Program-made: the position numbers and the translations under genes
In this document: positions 10,756-22,782 of the stretch, piece after piece
Layout: every line of letters begins with the position of its first letter
Position numbering within the stretch: the stretch's first letter is position 1
The notes under the pieces: model-generated
The model's input: the letters and a program-made list of their open reading frames with translations, nothing else
What the model was told of the DNA's origin: nothing
Databases searched by the model: none
NCBI GenBank assembly: GCA_002104935.1
Contig: MCGT01000033.1
Coordinates: 62,001-126,000 of the forward strand
Length of the DNA stretch: 64,000 nucleotides
Direction of reading: 5' to 3'
From: Hesseltinella vesiculosa
Taxonomy: Eukaryota > Mucoromycota > Mucoromycetes > Mucorales > Cunninghamellaceae

Positions 10756-11623
10756 TATCCGTTTTTCTAGACTTCCTCTTTTGGCCACTCATTGTAAATA
10801 TCCCTCTTTTTTTTTTCTTTTTATTGTACTCCTAGCTCATCCCTTCTCACACGAGCCTTCTGGCTCACTTAAGAAATTTCTCGATTCAACCCAACACTCT
10901 TTGCCGTCGTCCTACCATTGCCATCTTTTTTGATGAAGGGAAAAAAAAAGCCTGACATCACGGGTTTTGGGGAGTGGTGAGACGATTTCAATCACCAATT
11001 GGGCCCTTTTTGCACGTGCAACGCCCACCCCACTTTCCCTCTTTTGATTCTTTTCTTCACATGCATTCGTAAAAAAAAAAACCATGTTCTGAAATTCTTT
11101 ATCGCCTCGTGTCACTTTTTCTAATTATCATGTGCGTCTGTGAGCAAAGGGGAGTCTTGTGCTCGTGACAAAAATGGCAATGATTTGGTTCTTATAAAAA
11201 CGTGGGACGGAGACCAGTGCTTTGTTTGCCCTTGCTTCATGTACGATAAAGAGCAGCTAGACTGCTTTGAATTTTTTCAAAAAAAAAAAAAAAAACTGTG
11301 CGGCAGTGGTCAAGGTCACGGCTATCGAGAGAAGTTCGTTCGGAAGGACAGCCTACACGGTCAGCTTTTGCAAGCAGGTTTTGGCCTACAATCACATCCC
11401 AGTCAACATGACGTCGTCTGCAACATTTGAAGCTCATACACGCCTTTGGTCTGAGAATGATTGCAGATTTGTGGTGAGGTGAGTGGTTGGGTGGTGAGTT
11501 GCACATGAATTGGGCTGGCTGGCCAATTTTGCTGGTGGCGAAAACAGCGCTGGTTTCCAAAAAGGCAGCTTCCTTTTTTTCATTTCCACCCTTCCCTTGT
11601 TTCCCTTGTTGTTGCTGTCAATA
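10756..11623. other. Intergenic
   Basis: About 870 bp between MMM1 and the PalC-like gene. Open frames around 11140-11480 contain a 15-A run and match nothing recognisable. CT-rich sequence at 11575-11620 probably marks the 5' UTR of the next gene. Confidence 0.5.
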
Positions 11624-13243
11624 ATGAGCTACCAGTTTTATTTGCCCACAACCGGAGCAGTCTCGTTTTCCGACTTTTTTGAAGGAGAGTACACATCAGA
11701 TATCTCAGATGCTTCAGCGCAGCGTGGAAGATTACGAACAGTGCTCAAAGGCCACAAGAAAGAATCGGAAGATGCCCGCGATTTGGCCAGCATCATCAAC
11801 GTAAGCTCATTGCAGAAAGATGTTGTTATCAGCATCGCCACTTCTTTGAAACCATTCATTGGTATCTCATGATGCTCATTTTTACTGAACATTGAATAGA
11901 CTATTGACGACTATCTTCCTTATCTTTTGTCGATTATTCAATGCCTGGAGTCGAAAGAGCTTCAGGCCACAAAGCCAATAGGTACAGAATATAAGCAGTT
12001 TGGTTGTGTTGCTAATGAATGTTTGGGGGCATTTAGAAACGTCTTGGCGATCCACGCTCAGCGACCACATTATCCATACAGGCAGCAACGCACCAAGGAT
12101 CATTGGCGCGGGTATCCACTATGAGCTCATGTTTGTCCTCTTGACCTACGCCTACGCCACCTCTCTGCAAGGATCCGAATACGTGCGAACCTTGCAACAA
12201 ATGCAACCTGACTCCCCCACTGCGCCCATGCCAACCAATTCGCCTTTGGCCACCCTGTATAACAAAGCCGCCGACTCGCTCAACACCGCCGCAAGTGTGT
12301 TTTTACATGTCGCCGATCAGGTGATTCCCAGCTACAAGCTCGCCAACAAAGATAGCCCTGTCGAAACCCTGCGTGATGTGTCTGTAGCGTTGTCAAAGTA
12401 GGACCTTTGTGCTACCCACCTTCACGCTGACCCTTTACTTTTCTCTCCAGAATGACCATGGCCGATGCCCAATCCGTCGCTATCAACAAGGCTCTTTGCT
12501 TTGGCAACCTGTCCAAGTCCTTGGCAGCAAAACTATACCTCGGCGTGGCTAGTCAGTATGAAATGGCCTATGGATTGATTTCGTCTCTCAAAAGCGGCGG
12601 AGGACAGGAAGTAGCCTCGGATATCAAAAAATATATTTTGGATGGTACGCTCTTTTACAAGGTAAAATGGCCATCATCACATCCTGTTTATCGCTTACCC
12701 AGTGTGTAACCCGCGCTCTTTATTGTTGCTAGGCGATGGCCAAGAAATACCTTGCTTTAGATGCCAATGATAACCAGTAAGTTGACACTGAACCAGAAGT
12801 CGACCAGGACCCTGATTTTTTTTTTTAATACTGTAGAAACATGGGCGTCGCTGTCGGATTCCTGCGTGAATGCAAGTCAGACCTGAAATCCGTGCAACAG
12901 CTCAGCCTCACAAAGCCCCATCAATTGCGCAAGTCGTCAACCGTCGCCGCGAGAGCCTTGAAGGAAGAAGACGCCGTGAATGACCTATTGCAAAAATTTA
13001 CCATGATCAACGACACAGTAAGATGACAGCTCCTAAATGCCGGCGGAAAACAAGACTGAATCCTTTTTCTAGGTTGCCTATCAAGACGTTCCCACCCGAC
13101 AAGATCTGCAGCGAATGATACCCAGCGGACGAAGCGTCTTGGAAATGAAAAAATATGTCCCACCTGTACCCGTCTTTGGCCATTTCAGCAACTTTGGAGG
13201 CAAAGACGATACGTCTTACGCACGCAGCGGCAATTACTGGTAG
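11624..13243 (+). CDS. palC: BRO1-domain protein, PalC-like pH-response regulator
   Basis: Seven exons, join(11624..11800,11900..11981,12037..12397,12451..12661,12733..12776,12837..13017,13073..13243), 408 residues. The N-terminus YQFYLPTTGAVSFSDFF, the LRTVLKGHK helix, IDDYLPYLLSI, and ETSWRSTLSD followed by the long helix IHYELMFVLLTYAYATSLQG match the BRO1 domain of PalC (Aspergillus) / Rim23 (yeasts). The helices NKALCFGNLSKSLAAKLYLGVASQYEMA and MAKKYLALD fit the rest of the fold. PalC links the ESCRT-III protein Vps32 to the plasma-membrane pH-sensing complex of the Pal/Rim pathway. ALIX-family V domain is absent, as expected for PalC. AATAAA at 13275-13280 is a plausible poly(A) signal. 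Confidence 0.85.
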
Positions 13244-13735
13244 CCTCCCACCAATTCTCACCCAAAGGAAGCGCAATAAACGCTCGTCTATGTTTTTTTT
13301 TTGTTGTTGACTTCTTTTAACTTTTGGCTAAGGATACCTATTTTTTATGCTTCTGGTTCCTTACAATACTCTAAGTCCACAGTCAATATCATTTAAACTT
13401 ATAGTTGATAATGTTATAACTTGTATTTTTGCTGACACTAAGACGTTGCACAGGGCTTAAACATGGTTACGCTCAGCCGATAGTGAAAAAAACTTGTAAC
13501 TTTTAGTTTTCTGTGGATAATTAAATCTCCGAATTCCTAATATAATTTTTTTTTTTGAGTCGTGGCTTTCTTTTGCCCCTTTTTTCATTTCTTGTGGTTT
13601 TTATGGTAAAACAAATAAAACAGAGCTCGGGGACATGTTAGCCGTATCAAAAAAGAGCGTTGCAAATATCCGCAGGCAGAATTGGCTGCGGTGACAATTG
13701 TAACATCGGTGTTTAAAACCCCAAAAAAAGATGTC
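13244..13735. other. AT-rich spacer
   Basis: 3' flank of the PalC-like gene followed by AT-rich sequence up to the palindrome. Nothing recognisable. Confidence 0.5.
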
Positions 13736-14650
13736 AGATCTATGAACTACCCGCGCGCAGAAAAAAAAACATGGCGTTGGTATACAAAGGTACAGAAGGT
13801 TTCGAAAAAAAAATTGAAGGCGCAAAATATACTGTACTCTCCCAGAAAAAAATCTGAATAGAAAAATGATATACAAAAAAAAAAAACGGTTCTAGTTCAC
13901 TTGGATTAAGCTTGGGAATGTTGTTTTGAGGACAGAGCGCGCTCATCTCGAAAAAAAAAATTGGTCTCCAGGACACGCGTGAAAACCGTCAAAGTCTGAA
14001 AAAGCAATTGCGGGGACGGAAACCAAGTCATCGTTCCCGGGTTCGAAAAAGAACCCATATTTAGACATGACAAGAAAAGTGTAATGTTTAAGCAAATACT
14101 TGCCTTCAAAGGGAATGAAAATAATTGTGAGCGATATATTTTTCTTTATATGGGTGATGGATTTTTTGAAAATATACTTTCTAAAAAAGTAGCAATTATA
14201 CTTTTTAGGAAAGTATATTTTCAAAAAATCCATCACCCATATAAAGAAAAATATATCGCTCACAATTATTTTCATTCCCTTTGAAGGCAAGTATTTGCTT
14301 AAACATTACACTTTTCTTGTCATGTCTAAATATGGGTTCTTTTTCGAACCCGGGATGACTTGGTTTCCGTCCCCGCAATTGCTTTTTCAGACTTTGACGG
14401 TTTTCACGCGTGTCCTGGAGACCAATTTTTTTTTCGAGATGAGCGCACTCTGTCCTTAAAACAACATTCACAAGCTTAATCCAAGTGAACTAGAGCAGTT
14501 TTTTTTTTGTGCATCGTTTTTCCTTTCTGATTTTTTCTACGACAGTATTTGCGCCTTTAATTTTTTTTTTCGAAATCTTCTGTACCTTTGTATACCATCG
14601 CCGTGTTTTTTTTTTATTTTCTGCGCGCAGGTAGTTGACTAGATGAGATC
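13736..14650. repeat. Near-perfect 0.9 kb palindrome (inverted repeat, arms about 455 bp)
   Basis: The left arm (about 13736-14190) is repeated in inverse orientation as the right arm (about 14200-14650), separated by a 9 bp loop at 14191-14199. Mismatches are few (for example GCGCGC versus GCGCAC near the outer third), plus small length differences in A/T runs. The outer ends carry CTGCGCGC and GTAGTT(C/G)A in opposite orientations. Because of the symmetry, the same open frames appear on both strands and should not be called genes. It could be a foldback transposon, a non-autonomous TIR element, an inverted duplication from a repaired break, or an assembly artefact. Transcribed, it would form a long hairpin RNA. 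Confidence 0.9.
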
Positions 14651-14689
14651 AATTTTTCGCCCACATCGGCTGAGGTCGATACCAAAGTA

Positions 14690-15800
14690 GGCATTATTGA
14701 TTGCATCGTTTACCTAGGTGGCAATGGAAGCCTTTTCACTGCTGGAAGATAATGACATGGTAAGTTTAGGGATCAGCACAAAGCAAAAATCACCAAGATG
14801 ACTTACTCAACCATGATTATGCCTGTGCCATCCAGTAAAATGTCTAGCAATGGTGCAAATCGACGGTAACAAGTGGCTTCTGAATCGCTCTCTTGATGAC
14901 GATCAAAATTTCTGACGCTTAGACGTTGAATGTAAAGAGCTAATCGCAATCATCATCCGCGTAAATTTGACCCCCATTCCATTTACTTACACCTGCTCCA
15001 CCATCAACAGCATCGCATCTTCTTCGGTGTCTTCCTTGTCAAATTTCGGTATTGCTTTTGACGATTGCTGTTCCACAAGTTGACCACGCAGCTTGATGGC
15101 GCCATCTGAGAGATAGTTTTCTATTCCTCCGTGCGTCATCTTTTCTGCCTCAGTCCCAATAGTTTGCCAGCGGTTGGAGGAACGTTGCTCTTGTAGATGA
15201 CTTCAAATCGTGTGTCGATCAGGTTGTATATCCTTGATATGGAGAGTCTACATAATACCAATAAAAAAAAGCAGATAGCAAGATATATGCAAGTTGTAGG
15301 AGGCAATATAGTGCTAAGAAGTACATAATGATGGCTTGGCTCACGGGTGTCTATTCTCGTTTCAACATGTGTTTTGCACCAAGTTTGATCAACGCCATAC
15401 TGCAGTCAGAATTGGTGCAATCCATGTCTCTGATAGCCCGCAACTCCTTCTGCCTCGCTTTGGTAATGCCATTGCCAGAGAACTAAATTTATCAACAGCC
15501 GTAGTTGTTAGAAACAAGTGATAAAAGCACATATTCGCCCTCCTTTGCTTCGTACGTAATCGTATACAATTTCATGTATTTTTTGCTCCAGATCCGTAAT
15601 GTCGATTGGTATGTTGGTTTTTTTTGCTCCGGTATCGCCGTTTGACTTGGCTGGGGAAGCACTTGCTGTGGTTGGAGAATCGCTTGACGTGGTAGGGAAT
15701 GGTGCCATTGACCACTGCAGAAGCATTTTCATCCACGCGAGATCTTGCTTTTCGCATCAGCCTTGTGCCACTTTAAATGTATTCCATATCGACGTCAGCC
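14690..15800 (-). pseudogene. Decayed multi-exon gene of unrecognised family
   Basis: On the minus strand several stretches read as convincing protein: LYIQRLSVRNFDRH to RRFAPLLDILLDGTG (about 14825-14940), NYLSDGAIKLRGQLVEQ to EDAMLLMVEQ (about 15000-15118), RIYNLIDTRFEVIYKSNVPP (about 15165-15240), and KELRAIRDMDCTNSDCSMAL (about 15360-15470), plus a Ser/Thr-rich piece at 15540-15732. They lie in different frames with stops between them (for example after LGLRQKR near 15150), and only some breaks have splice signals. This looks like one gene that has lost its reading frame. I do not recognise the family. Confidence 0.45.
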
Positions 15801-15835
15801 TATGCACATGAAATAAAAGGGTCAACAAAATCACG

Positions 15836-16494
15836 CAGTGAGAGCGATACCTGATAAAACCTCAGCAACGATAGCTGAAGAGCTCAGGCTGTATAATAGC
15901 ACGCCATTCCAGCTAATGTTTTCAAGAGCTATCAATGATTTCAAGGACTATACCAAAGTGAAGATGAATGTAAGAAAAAGAGAAGAAGTGAACCAAGACC
16001 TCACTGAAATCGTATTACCTGCCATAATTAAAAGAACAGAGTAGATACGCAGTATAGCACAGGACATTTTCAATAAGAAAAAGAACATAGTCAGTTATGC
16101 AGTAGGATCACTTGTAAGCTTACGCAATCCAACAGCCACAAGTGCATTGGAAGCTTAGTATGTAAGACCATTCAAAGTCGTTATGAAAAACCAAGGTGGG
16201 GCCTACATTCTGCAAGATAAAACAGGTGAATTACTTCCAAGCAAGTAACCTCCTGAACAACTAAAAAGTGTATCAGAAGAACCAACGATCTCTGGCGAAG
16301 AAATACACTACGTAGTTGAAGCGATCATAGCACACAGATCAATCAAAAATAAGAAAGGAATCTATGAGTACCTGAAAAGATGGAAAGGATATAATGCTGA
16401 CGAAGATACGTGGCAGGTATTCGAAGATTTTGACGATGTAAATACAATCATCAGTTACTGGCGAAAGTTAGGAAAGAGGATATCTGATGAATAA
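15836..16494 (+). pseudogene. Chromovirus (Ty3/Gypsy) integrase C-terminus with chromodomain, decayed
   Basis: The plus strand encodes the tail of a Ty3/Gypsy pol: an integrase stretch with YNSTPFQLMFSRAINDFKDY (about 15890-15950), then an integrase C-terminal module with RPFKVVMKNQGGAYILQDKTGELLPS (about 16170-16250), then a chromodomain HYVVEAIIAHR...YEYLKRWKGYNADEDTWQ (about 16308-16420). In-frame stops interrupt it near 16042, 16159 and 16247, so it is not functional. The chromodomain marks it as a chromovirus, a lineage whose integrase reads histone marks. No upstream RT or clear LTR pair was found. An A-tract (about 16568-16589) follows. Confidence 0.8.
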
Positions 16495-17949
16495 AAACAA
16501 TTGACAACAAACGAAAAAGTAAAAGTGAGGAACAAAGGAGCAAAAAGAAAAGTAAAACACGAACCTAAAAAAAAAAAAAAAAAAAAAAACTCAGCTACAT
16601 AAAAAAGTGGTGTCGAAAAAATGGTAAAAGCGGAATCGCTAATTTTCCTTTATTTTTTTTTTTTTTTTTTGGCATGGGCGCCAACGACATCCCTTATTTT
16701 TTTGCAGTGCTCCATAACTGCCGAGACGCACAATTGCGATTTGGGGGCGTGTTTCAACTCGTTCTCGACAAACCGGCAGGGGGCCACATTGGCAACGCCA
16801 GCAGGGATATCATCGGTGAGCAGCGCATTTCGACCGCATGTTTCCAATAGTCTTCTTCAAAATTGGATAACGACCACGATGACGGCGTCTACTAAAATTT
16901 CCTCGACGATTCTTTCGGTTCCAAAAAAAAAAAGGGAAAATCTTAGTGGAACGCTACACGACATGCCTGACGAGCAATTTATCCTTTGGTCAAAAATACG
17001 TACCTCCGCTTCCCTGTAGCGACTTCTGTGACGACGATGTAGTAACCCACACCTAACCAATGTTCAAAGTCTTTCAGCTCATGGCGATGTCTCTTTGTGA
17101 TCCCCTCCCTTTCGAAACGCACCCGCGAAGACATGCTAGAGCTGCGCATCGTTTTCCTCGCCGTGGCGAGCCTTCCATATGAAAACTTCCCCTGATCTCA
17201 ATCGTTCTGCTCAAGAGGTATGAAACCATTGCTGGGACTCCTACTCACGCCAGCTGAAACGGCCAAAAGAAGAACGTCGACTTGTTTCAACGGTCCTCAT
17301 GGTTGATATAAGCGACACTCAAATCCGAGCAATTTACGCGACACACGGCCAAACCGTGATCATCAGCATATGTCAATGGCACTGTTTAAAAGTCTGGCGG
17401 AAAAGTATTGCTGGAAATTTCTATGTGGCTCACACTAAAAGGTGGCCATTTCAAATGTGCGAGATACTGTAGCAAATCCAGTGCGCGCAGTATCATTTTT
17501 AATGAATGTTTGCCAGCCTTCTTGCTATCCCCCCCCCGTCTGAGAGCGCTACAATTTTTAATCAGGGTCATTTCTCGTCATTTTGTACTGGTTTGCAAAA
17601 TCTTTGAGACGCAATTCCTTGCGAAAACGACCGATTTTTTATTTATTTAAGCTGAGGAATCGAGAACTGACCTGGTTTTTTCAGTACCATCATCATTCAT
17701 GCATTTACGCATTCACTTCGATTGAATCTCTCAAAAGTGCTGTGCAGAGTGTGCTTTTTTTTTTAAAAAAAACTGGAAAAAAAATTGGATAACCATATCC
17801 AGCCTCTGCAAACTGCCAGATCCAAAGCATCCCAAAAATCCAAAGTCCCTATTTGATGAAAAATGCTGGCAGCACCTAACGATATCACACATGGCGATGG
17901 TGGCCCATCTTGTACAAGAGAGCTTCTACTTTTCCTGATGGCCAATCGT
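16495..17949. other. Accessory spacer without a recognised gene
   Basis: 1.45 kb of mixed sequence with poly-A/T runs at 16568, 16650 and 16922 and a C9 tract near 17530. Fragments at 16680-17060 read in short frames on both strands but match nothing I know. Probably old repeat or transposon debris. Confidence 0.4.
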
Positions 17950-18290
17950 CTTGTGTACATGGCCAGGAATTGAAAGGTACTGTGCGGAGACCGAATATGG
18001 CAATCCAATTTTTCTTCATTTTGAAAAAAAAAATGCAAACAATGCACAACACTTTTGAGTGATTCAATTGATGTGAAATGTTGAGTGAATCCGCAAACGC
18101 ATGAATGCTAACGCTACTGAAAAAATCAGGTCAATAAGTGAAGACTGCCCAGCCAATAGTTGACACATCTTGTTTTGACACCTCCGACCCCCCAGCTAAA
18201 AAAAATAAAAAATCGGCGATTCTCGCCAGGGGACTGACTGCCTGACCGCCAGGCGATCCGATCAAAAAATCGTAGGGAGTTCCAAAAACA
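17950..18290 (+). repeat. Dispersed repeat, copy 1 (partner at 51020-51330)
   Basis: This stretch is clearly similar to 51020-51330 in the same orientation. Shared blocks include a GGAGA(C/T)(C/T)GAATATGG segment, a TTTGAGTGATT segment, ACTGAAAAAATCAGG, and a TTTGACACCTC segment, followed by an AAAAATCGGC(C/G)AT block and AATCAAAAAATC. Divergence is perhaps 25-30 percent with small indels. No coding capacity is preserved, so it is an old interspersed family. Confidence 0.65.
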
Positions 18291-18746
18291 GAAAATGCAT
18301 TTTTATTGGGTGATTTCTGCATTCGTGTTTCAAAAAAAAAAAAAAAAAAAAACTCTCACTCCACAGGAAATGCGAAATGGTGAGCCAATTAAAAACGCTG
18401 TAATATTGATAATACTAAAGTGAGGAAGCGCGATTAAACCTACGAGACGAGGTACAAAAATACCATGAAGATTACCACTGGTTCATGAAGGCGCCGTGAA
18501 TGGAGAAAAGACATAGTGAGAGTTGCTGCATGCACTTTTCCTTTTTAAGTTCGCATTCAATGGGTTATATTTATCATCAATACAAAAATGAATACTTTCC
18601 ACTTCAAACCTGTTCAAGTTACCAAACTGGATATTCGTCGTTTGACTTTTCATCTCGTAATCTGGAAGTATCATGCTCCACTTATTCCTTGTATTCTTGA
18701 AGGTTGAAAAGGTAGTAAATAAACAAATCCTTCCTACAGACTTTGC

Positions 18747-19065
<319 letters not shown>

Positions 19066-19185
19066 GCCAGAGGCAAGAAAAACAACGAGCGGGGTTTATT
19101 GAAAGGGTGCTGCGCGTTCAAAGAGTTCTTTTTCTTTCTTTACTTTTTTTTTACAACCTTGCTTCAGCATTTATTTACATTTAAA

Positions 19186-22100
19186 ATGGGGCGTCATATA
19201 AGAAGAAGGCAATTACGAATAGATGCAAATAAGACTTGGCTGTATAACTTGAAAATGAGAAAATATTACATTCTCAAAGGTAAATCCTATTATTGACCTT
19301 GTTTGTTTATTTTTAAAACGCGTTGCTTCATGATCTCATCCTCTTCCATTAGGTTTAAAGTGTACATTGTGCCATGGATTAGGGCACAAGCGAGCAGATT
19401 GTCCTTTCAACCGTTAGTATTGATCGCCCCTACATTGCCAGTTTCTAACATTTACTTTAAAGGTGGCAAACGAAAGTCCAAAACCCAGCTCAAAAGGGCC
19501 AACAAGCTTCTACGTAAGGCTGGCTCCATGGCCCGCAAGGAAAAGCAGAAGAACCCTGATGGGAAAAAAAGGGCCAAGAAATTCAAGTTGAAGGATCTCC
19601 AGTCTCTCTTGCTTGGTACCAATTTCAAAACCCGTGTTCGCAAGATATCTCTTTGTAATGCTCTTAACATGACCCAAGACAATATCCAAGACCAACGCCA
19701 AGCAATGATGGACGTCCAAGAAACCATCCTCCTATGGGTCGATCACATCCGCTATGTCTCAATCTGCGCCCAGTCGTTCTTCAGCTATTATGTTCTGCAT
19801 GTCATGTCTGAGGGTTCTGTGGTCAACGATACTGTATTCTGTAAAGATTTTTTCTATGGGATCTGCCAACTGGTGACTGGCAAGGCTGTGACCTCCCCCA
19901 ACTCGAACATACCTGATCCTACAGCAATGTATCACCATTACCAGTCTCTCTTGGGTGACTGCCGCTTCGAACTATATTGGATCAAGGGTGCTAGTAACAT
20001 GGTTTCTGAAATGGCGGATGAGTTAGCCCAAATCAATCTCTTGGCTGTGACTGAACGTTTTGAAGAAAAGTGTATCAAGTATATTCGCTTTCGCTTGGTC
20101 AACACCCTCAAGGATCAGCTGTCTGAAGGCCAGGTCAGTAAGAAAGAGAGAGAAAATAAGAAGGCGCGAGTTGCTCACTTTTTTTTGACATAGGATAATG
20201 CCAAAGTCCGGTTATATTATGAACGCATGCCAGAATATTTACGACACTGTCACCCGTCAAGAAAACGTTGAGCCACTGTCAGAAAATAGCCCTGATCTCT
20301 TGCGAACGATCGTCTCAACATTTATCTCAACCCTGAACTTTGGTCCAAGTCCAGTTACGCTGAAGGAACTTACTGCAAGCCCCGGAACATATTTGCAAGT
20401 ACTTTACCGACTATTGCAAGAAATGGAACAAGGCAACGACCTGGAACCATCTGAGATGGGGCATGACGATGTGCATGATCAAATGGACACAATCACCATG
20501 AAGCTCTTACTATCATCTAACATGGACTATCATGTGCTGCCTCGTCGCTGTCGCCAAAGAGTATTCAAGGGCATGATGCAATTGCTGGAGCACCCGGACA
20601 ATCCAATTGACATCCCCTGGAGTCTACCAGAAGAATTTAAGACCTGGCTGTCAGATCTCGTCCTTGGCCTTCGTGTAAAGTTGGCAAACTCCAAGGCGAA
20701 ACTGGCTGGCACTGACATATCAGCAGACCTTTGCTACTCCTCCTCCACCATGAGGCAATCCAAGTCAACAGCCCTCTTTTCCCTTGTGCCGACTCTGTCC
20801 TTTCGTCGCCGGTTTATCACTTTGGATGCCTCCTCATTTCGGTCAATTCTCAAGCAAGCCGGTATAAACGTGACTGTGCCGTCAGGTGTCAATACTCATC
20901 CTTATACCCGCCTTGCTCGCGATGCCACTCTCTTTTTCACCTACCTGGACTTTCAGAAGGCTCGTCTTCGAAAATGGTAACTGAGGAACCTTGTGATGGC
21001 AGGAATCGTGACTGATTTTTTTTTAGTACTACCGCATTTTTGCATTATCCAACGCTCACTGAACCTGACAGCGACAGTGATGATGACGCTGGTGGTGCTG
21101 ATCCCGATCTTGACAACGGTGATGCCGAAGATGATAGTGGCAGTGTTACTGATGGAGATGCTAATGACATCGGCAACCCTGCTGGCGGTTCTGATGGTGC
21201 TCACAATACCCCATCGGAGGGCGAAATCGACGATGGTGATCAAGACAAAGGCGACCATGACAGATCATCAGATCAAGGCAGTTTTACTGACGAGACAACA
21301 CACCAGGACGTTGGCAGCGATACTCAATTGACTGAAATCGATAGTAGCGATGAAGAGGATGATGATGATCCTGCCTCCTTGGTATTTTCCAACCGTGTTC
21401 GCACTGATGGGCTTCAATTGGAATTTATCTATGGCAAGCGCGCACCCCAAATTGAACTTCCTGATCTCGAAATGGACGACTTGCATGGTGAACCACAAGA
21501 ACGTATGCAGCTGTATGGAGTCGATCCAGGACATAGTGAGCTTTACACATCTGCTCAAGAAGACAAGCACCTCCCGGGAAATGATCGCACTGCCCCAGGC
21601 GCTGAGCACAGCAGCAACAGCACCAACGGTTGGCATGGTCGGTACATGCGATTCTCGAATAATGAATGGCTATCACTCTCTGGTCGACATGGGCGCTCAT
21701 GCATTCGAAAACGTTGGCTCAAAGATTCTGGCATGGATGAGATTCTCACGCGCATACCACCAGCAAAAACTAGTCATCCTGACCGCTTCATTCAGCGCAC
21801 CATCTACGTATTCCAACACCTTGATGATATCACCGAACATTTTGCTGATGACTATAGCCTGCATCGGTTCCTGGACTATTGTGGGGACAAGAAGATGTGC
21901 GCAGAAGTCGTCAACCACTTCGTCCATGGTGGTAACAAGTACAAACACCAGAAGGAAGACTATGATAGGTATGCACTACACAAAAAAAGGTGTGATGCCT
22001 GGACTAACTTTTTTTATAGCCGCAAACTTCCAGTGATTGCCTATGGTGGTGCATTGTTTGCGCAAACCCGTAGAGGGAAAAAGTCCACTCGCTCCGGAAA

Positions 22101-22536
22101 AGTGTACAAAGCACTCAAAATAGCGGAAAAGCAGGGGTTACTACTTGTTACAAAAACAAATGAATATAACACAAGCAAGGTAAATCATGAGGAGAGGGAA
22201 AAATGAAGCGCAAAATGACCTTTCTTTTCTATCTCATTTTTTTTACAGGTCTGTCCAATGTGTGATGAAAAAGACCTTGAACACAAGACCGTCGGTGACC
22301 CATTCCTGCGAGGTGCAAGCATGTCTTTGTGGTCGGTTCTACAGTGCCAACACTGTAAAATCAACTGGGACAGGGACAAGCTTGCGGCTTGGAATATGTT
22401 GCGTCTTGGCAAGACTGCCCTCCAAGGATTGCCTCGCCCAGCGTTGTTCTGCCCACCACGATCCACCTCCACCGACCAATCATCACCACACCAACAAAAT
22501 TCAGCAGTTGCTTCTTCGTCTCGGGACCCTCACTAA
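19186..22536 (+). CDS. Fanzor-type RuvC nuclease (eukaryotic TnpB homologue)
   Basis: Six exons: 19186..19279, 19353..19412, 19463..20120 or ..20133, 20194..20976, 21027..22179, 22249..22536. With the weak donor at 20121 the frame is open for 1,011 residues; with the better donor at 20134 exon 4 hits a stop, so a frameshift there is possible. Residue numbers below use the 1,011 model. N-terminal zinc knuckle CTLCHGLGHKRADC (about 35-48). RuvC-I Asp698 in YGVDPGHSEL. RuvC-II Glu911 in TKTNEYNTSK. RuvC-III Asp959 in NWDRDKLAAWNM. The zinc ribbon uses Cys918, 921, 949 and 952. The order Glu-x-x-TSK-x-C-x2-C ... C-x2-C ... D-R-D-x3-A is the TnpB/Fanzor C-terminal signature. Members are RNA-guided DNA nucleases carried by eukaryotic transposons. 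An Asp-rich insert (about 545-650) precedes RuvC-I. A (GA)n tract lies just upstream. Activity and guide RNA are not shown. Confidence 0.85.
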
Positions 22537-22782
22537 TGAATATCTTTACCTCGCTGGCCAAAAAACCAGCTTATTTACGTAAGCCTGAGGCAGAATTTGA
22601 AGAGGAAATGCTTATTTTTTTTTTTTTTTGGCAGGTTTGTCATGAAAATGAATAAAGTAAGTTTAGATAAAAATAATTCAAGCTCCTGATTGGCTACTAA
22701 CATTGGATTTTTTTCTGCAGTGTCATCGGGAAGGCTTTTTTCTTCTTTCGCTCTCTTTCCAGCATCTTTTACTTGAACGATC

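Noticed and set aside
13943..14471. Overlapping open frames on both strands in the palindrome
   Set aside because: The inverted repeat makes the same frames appear twice; none shows domain or start context.
16650..17060. A gene in the 16.6-17.1 kb region
   Set aside because: Both strands have short frames broken by T and A runs; no motif could be identified.
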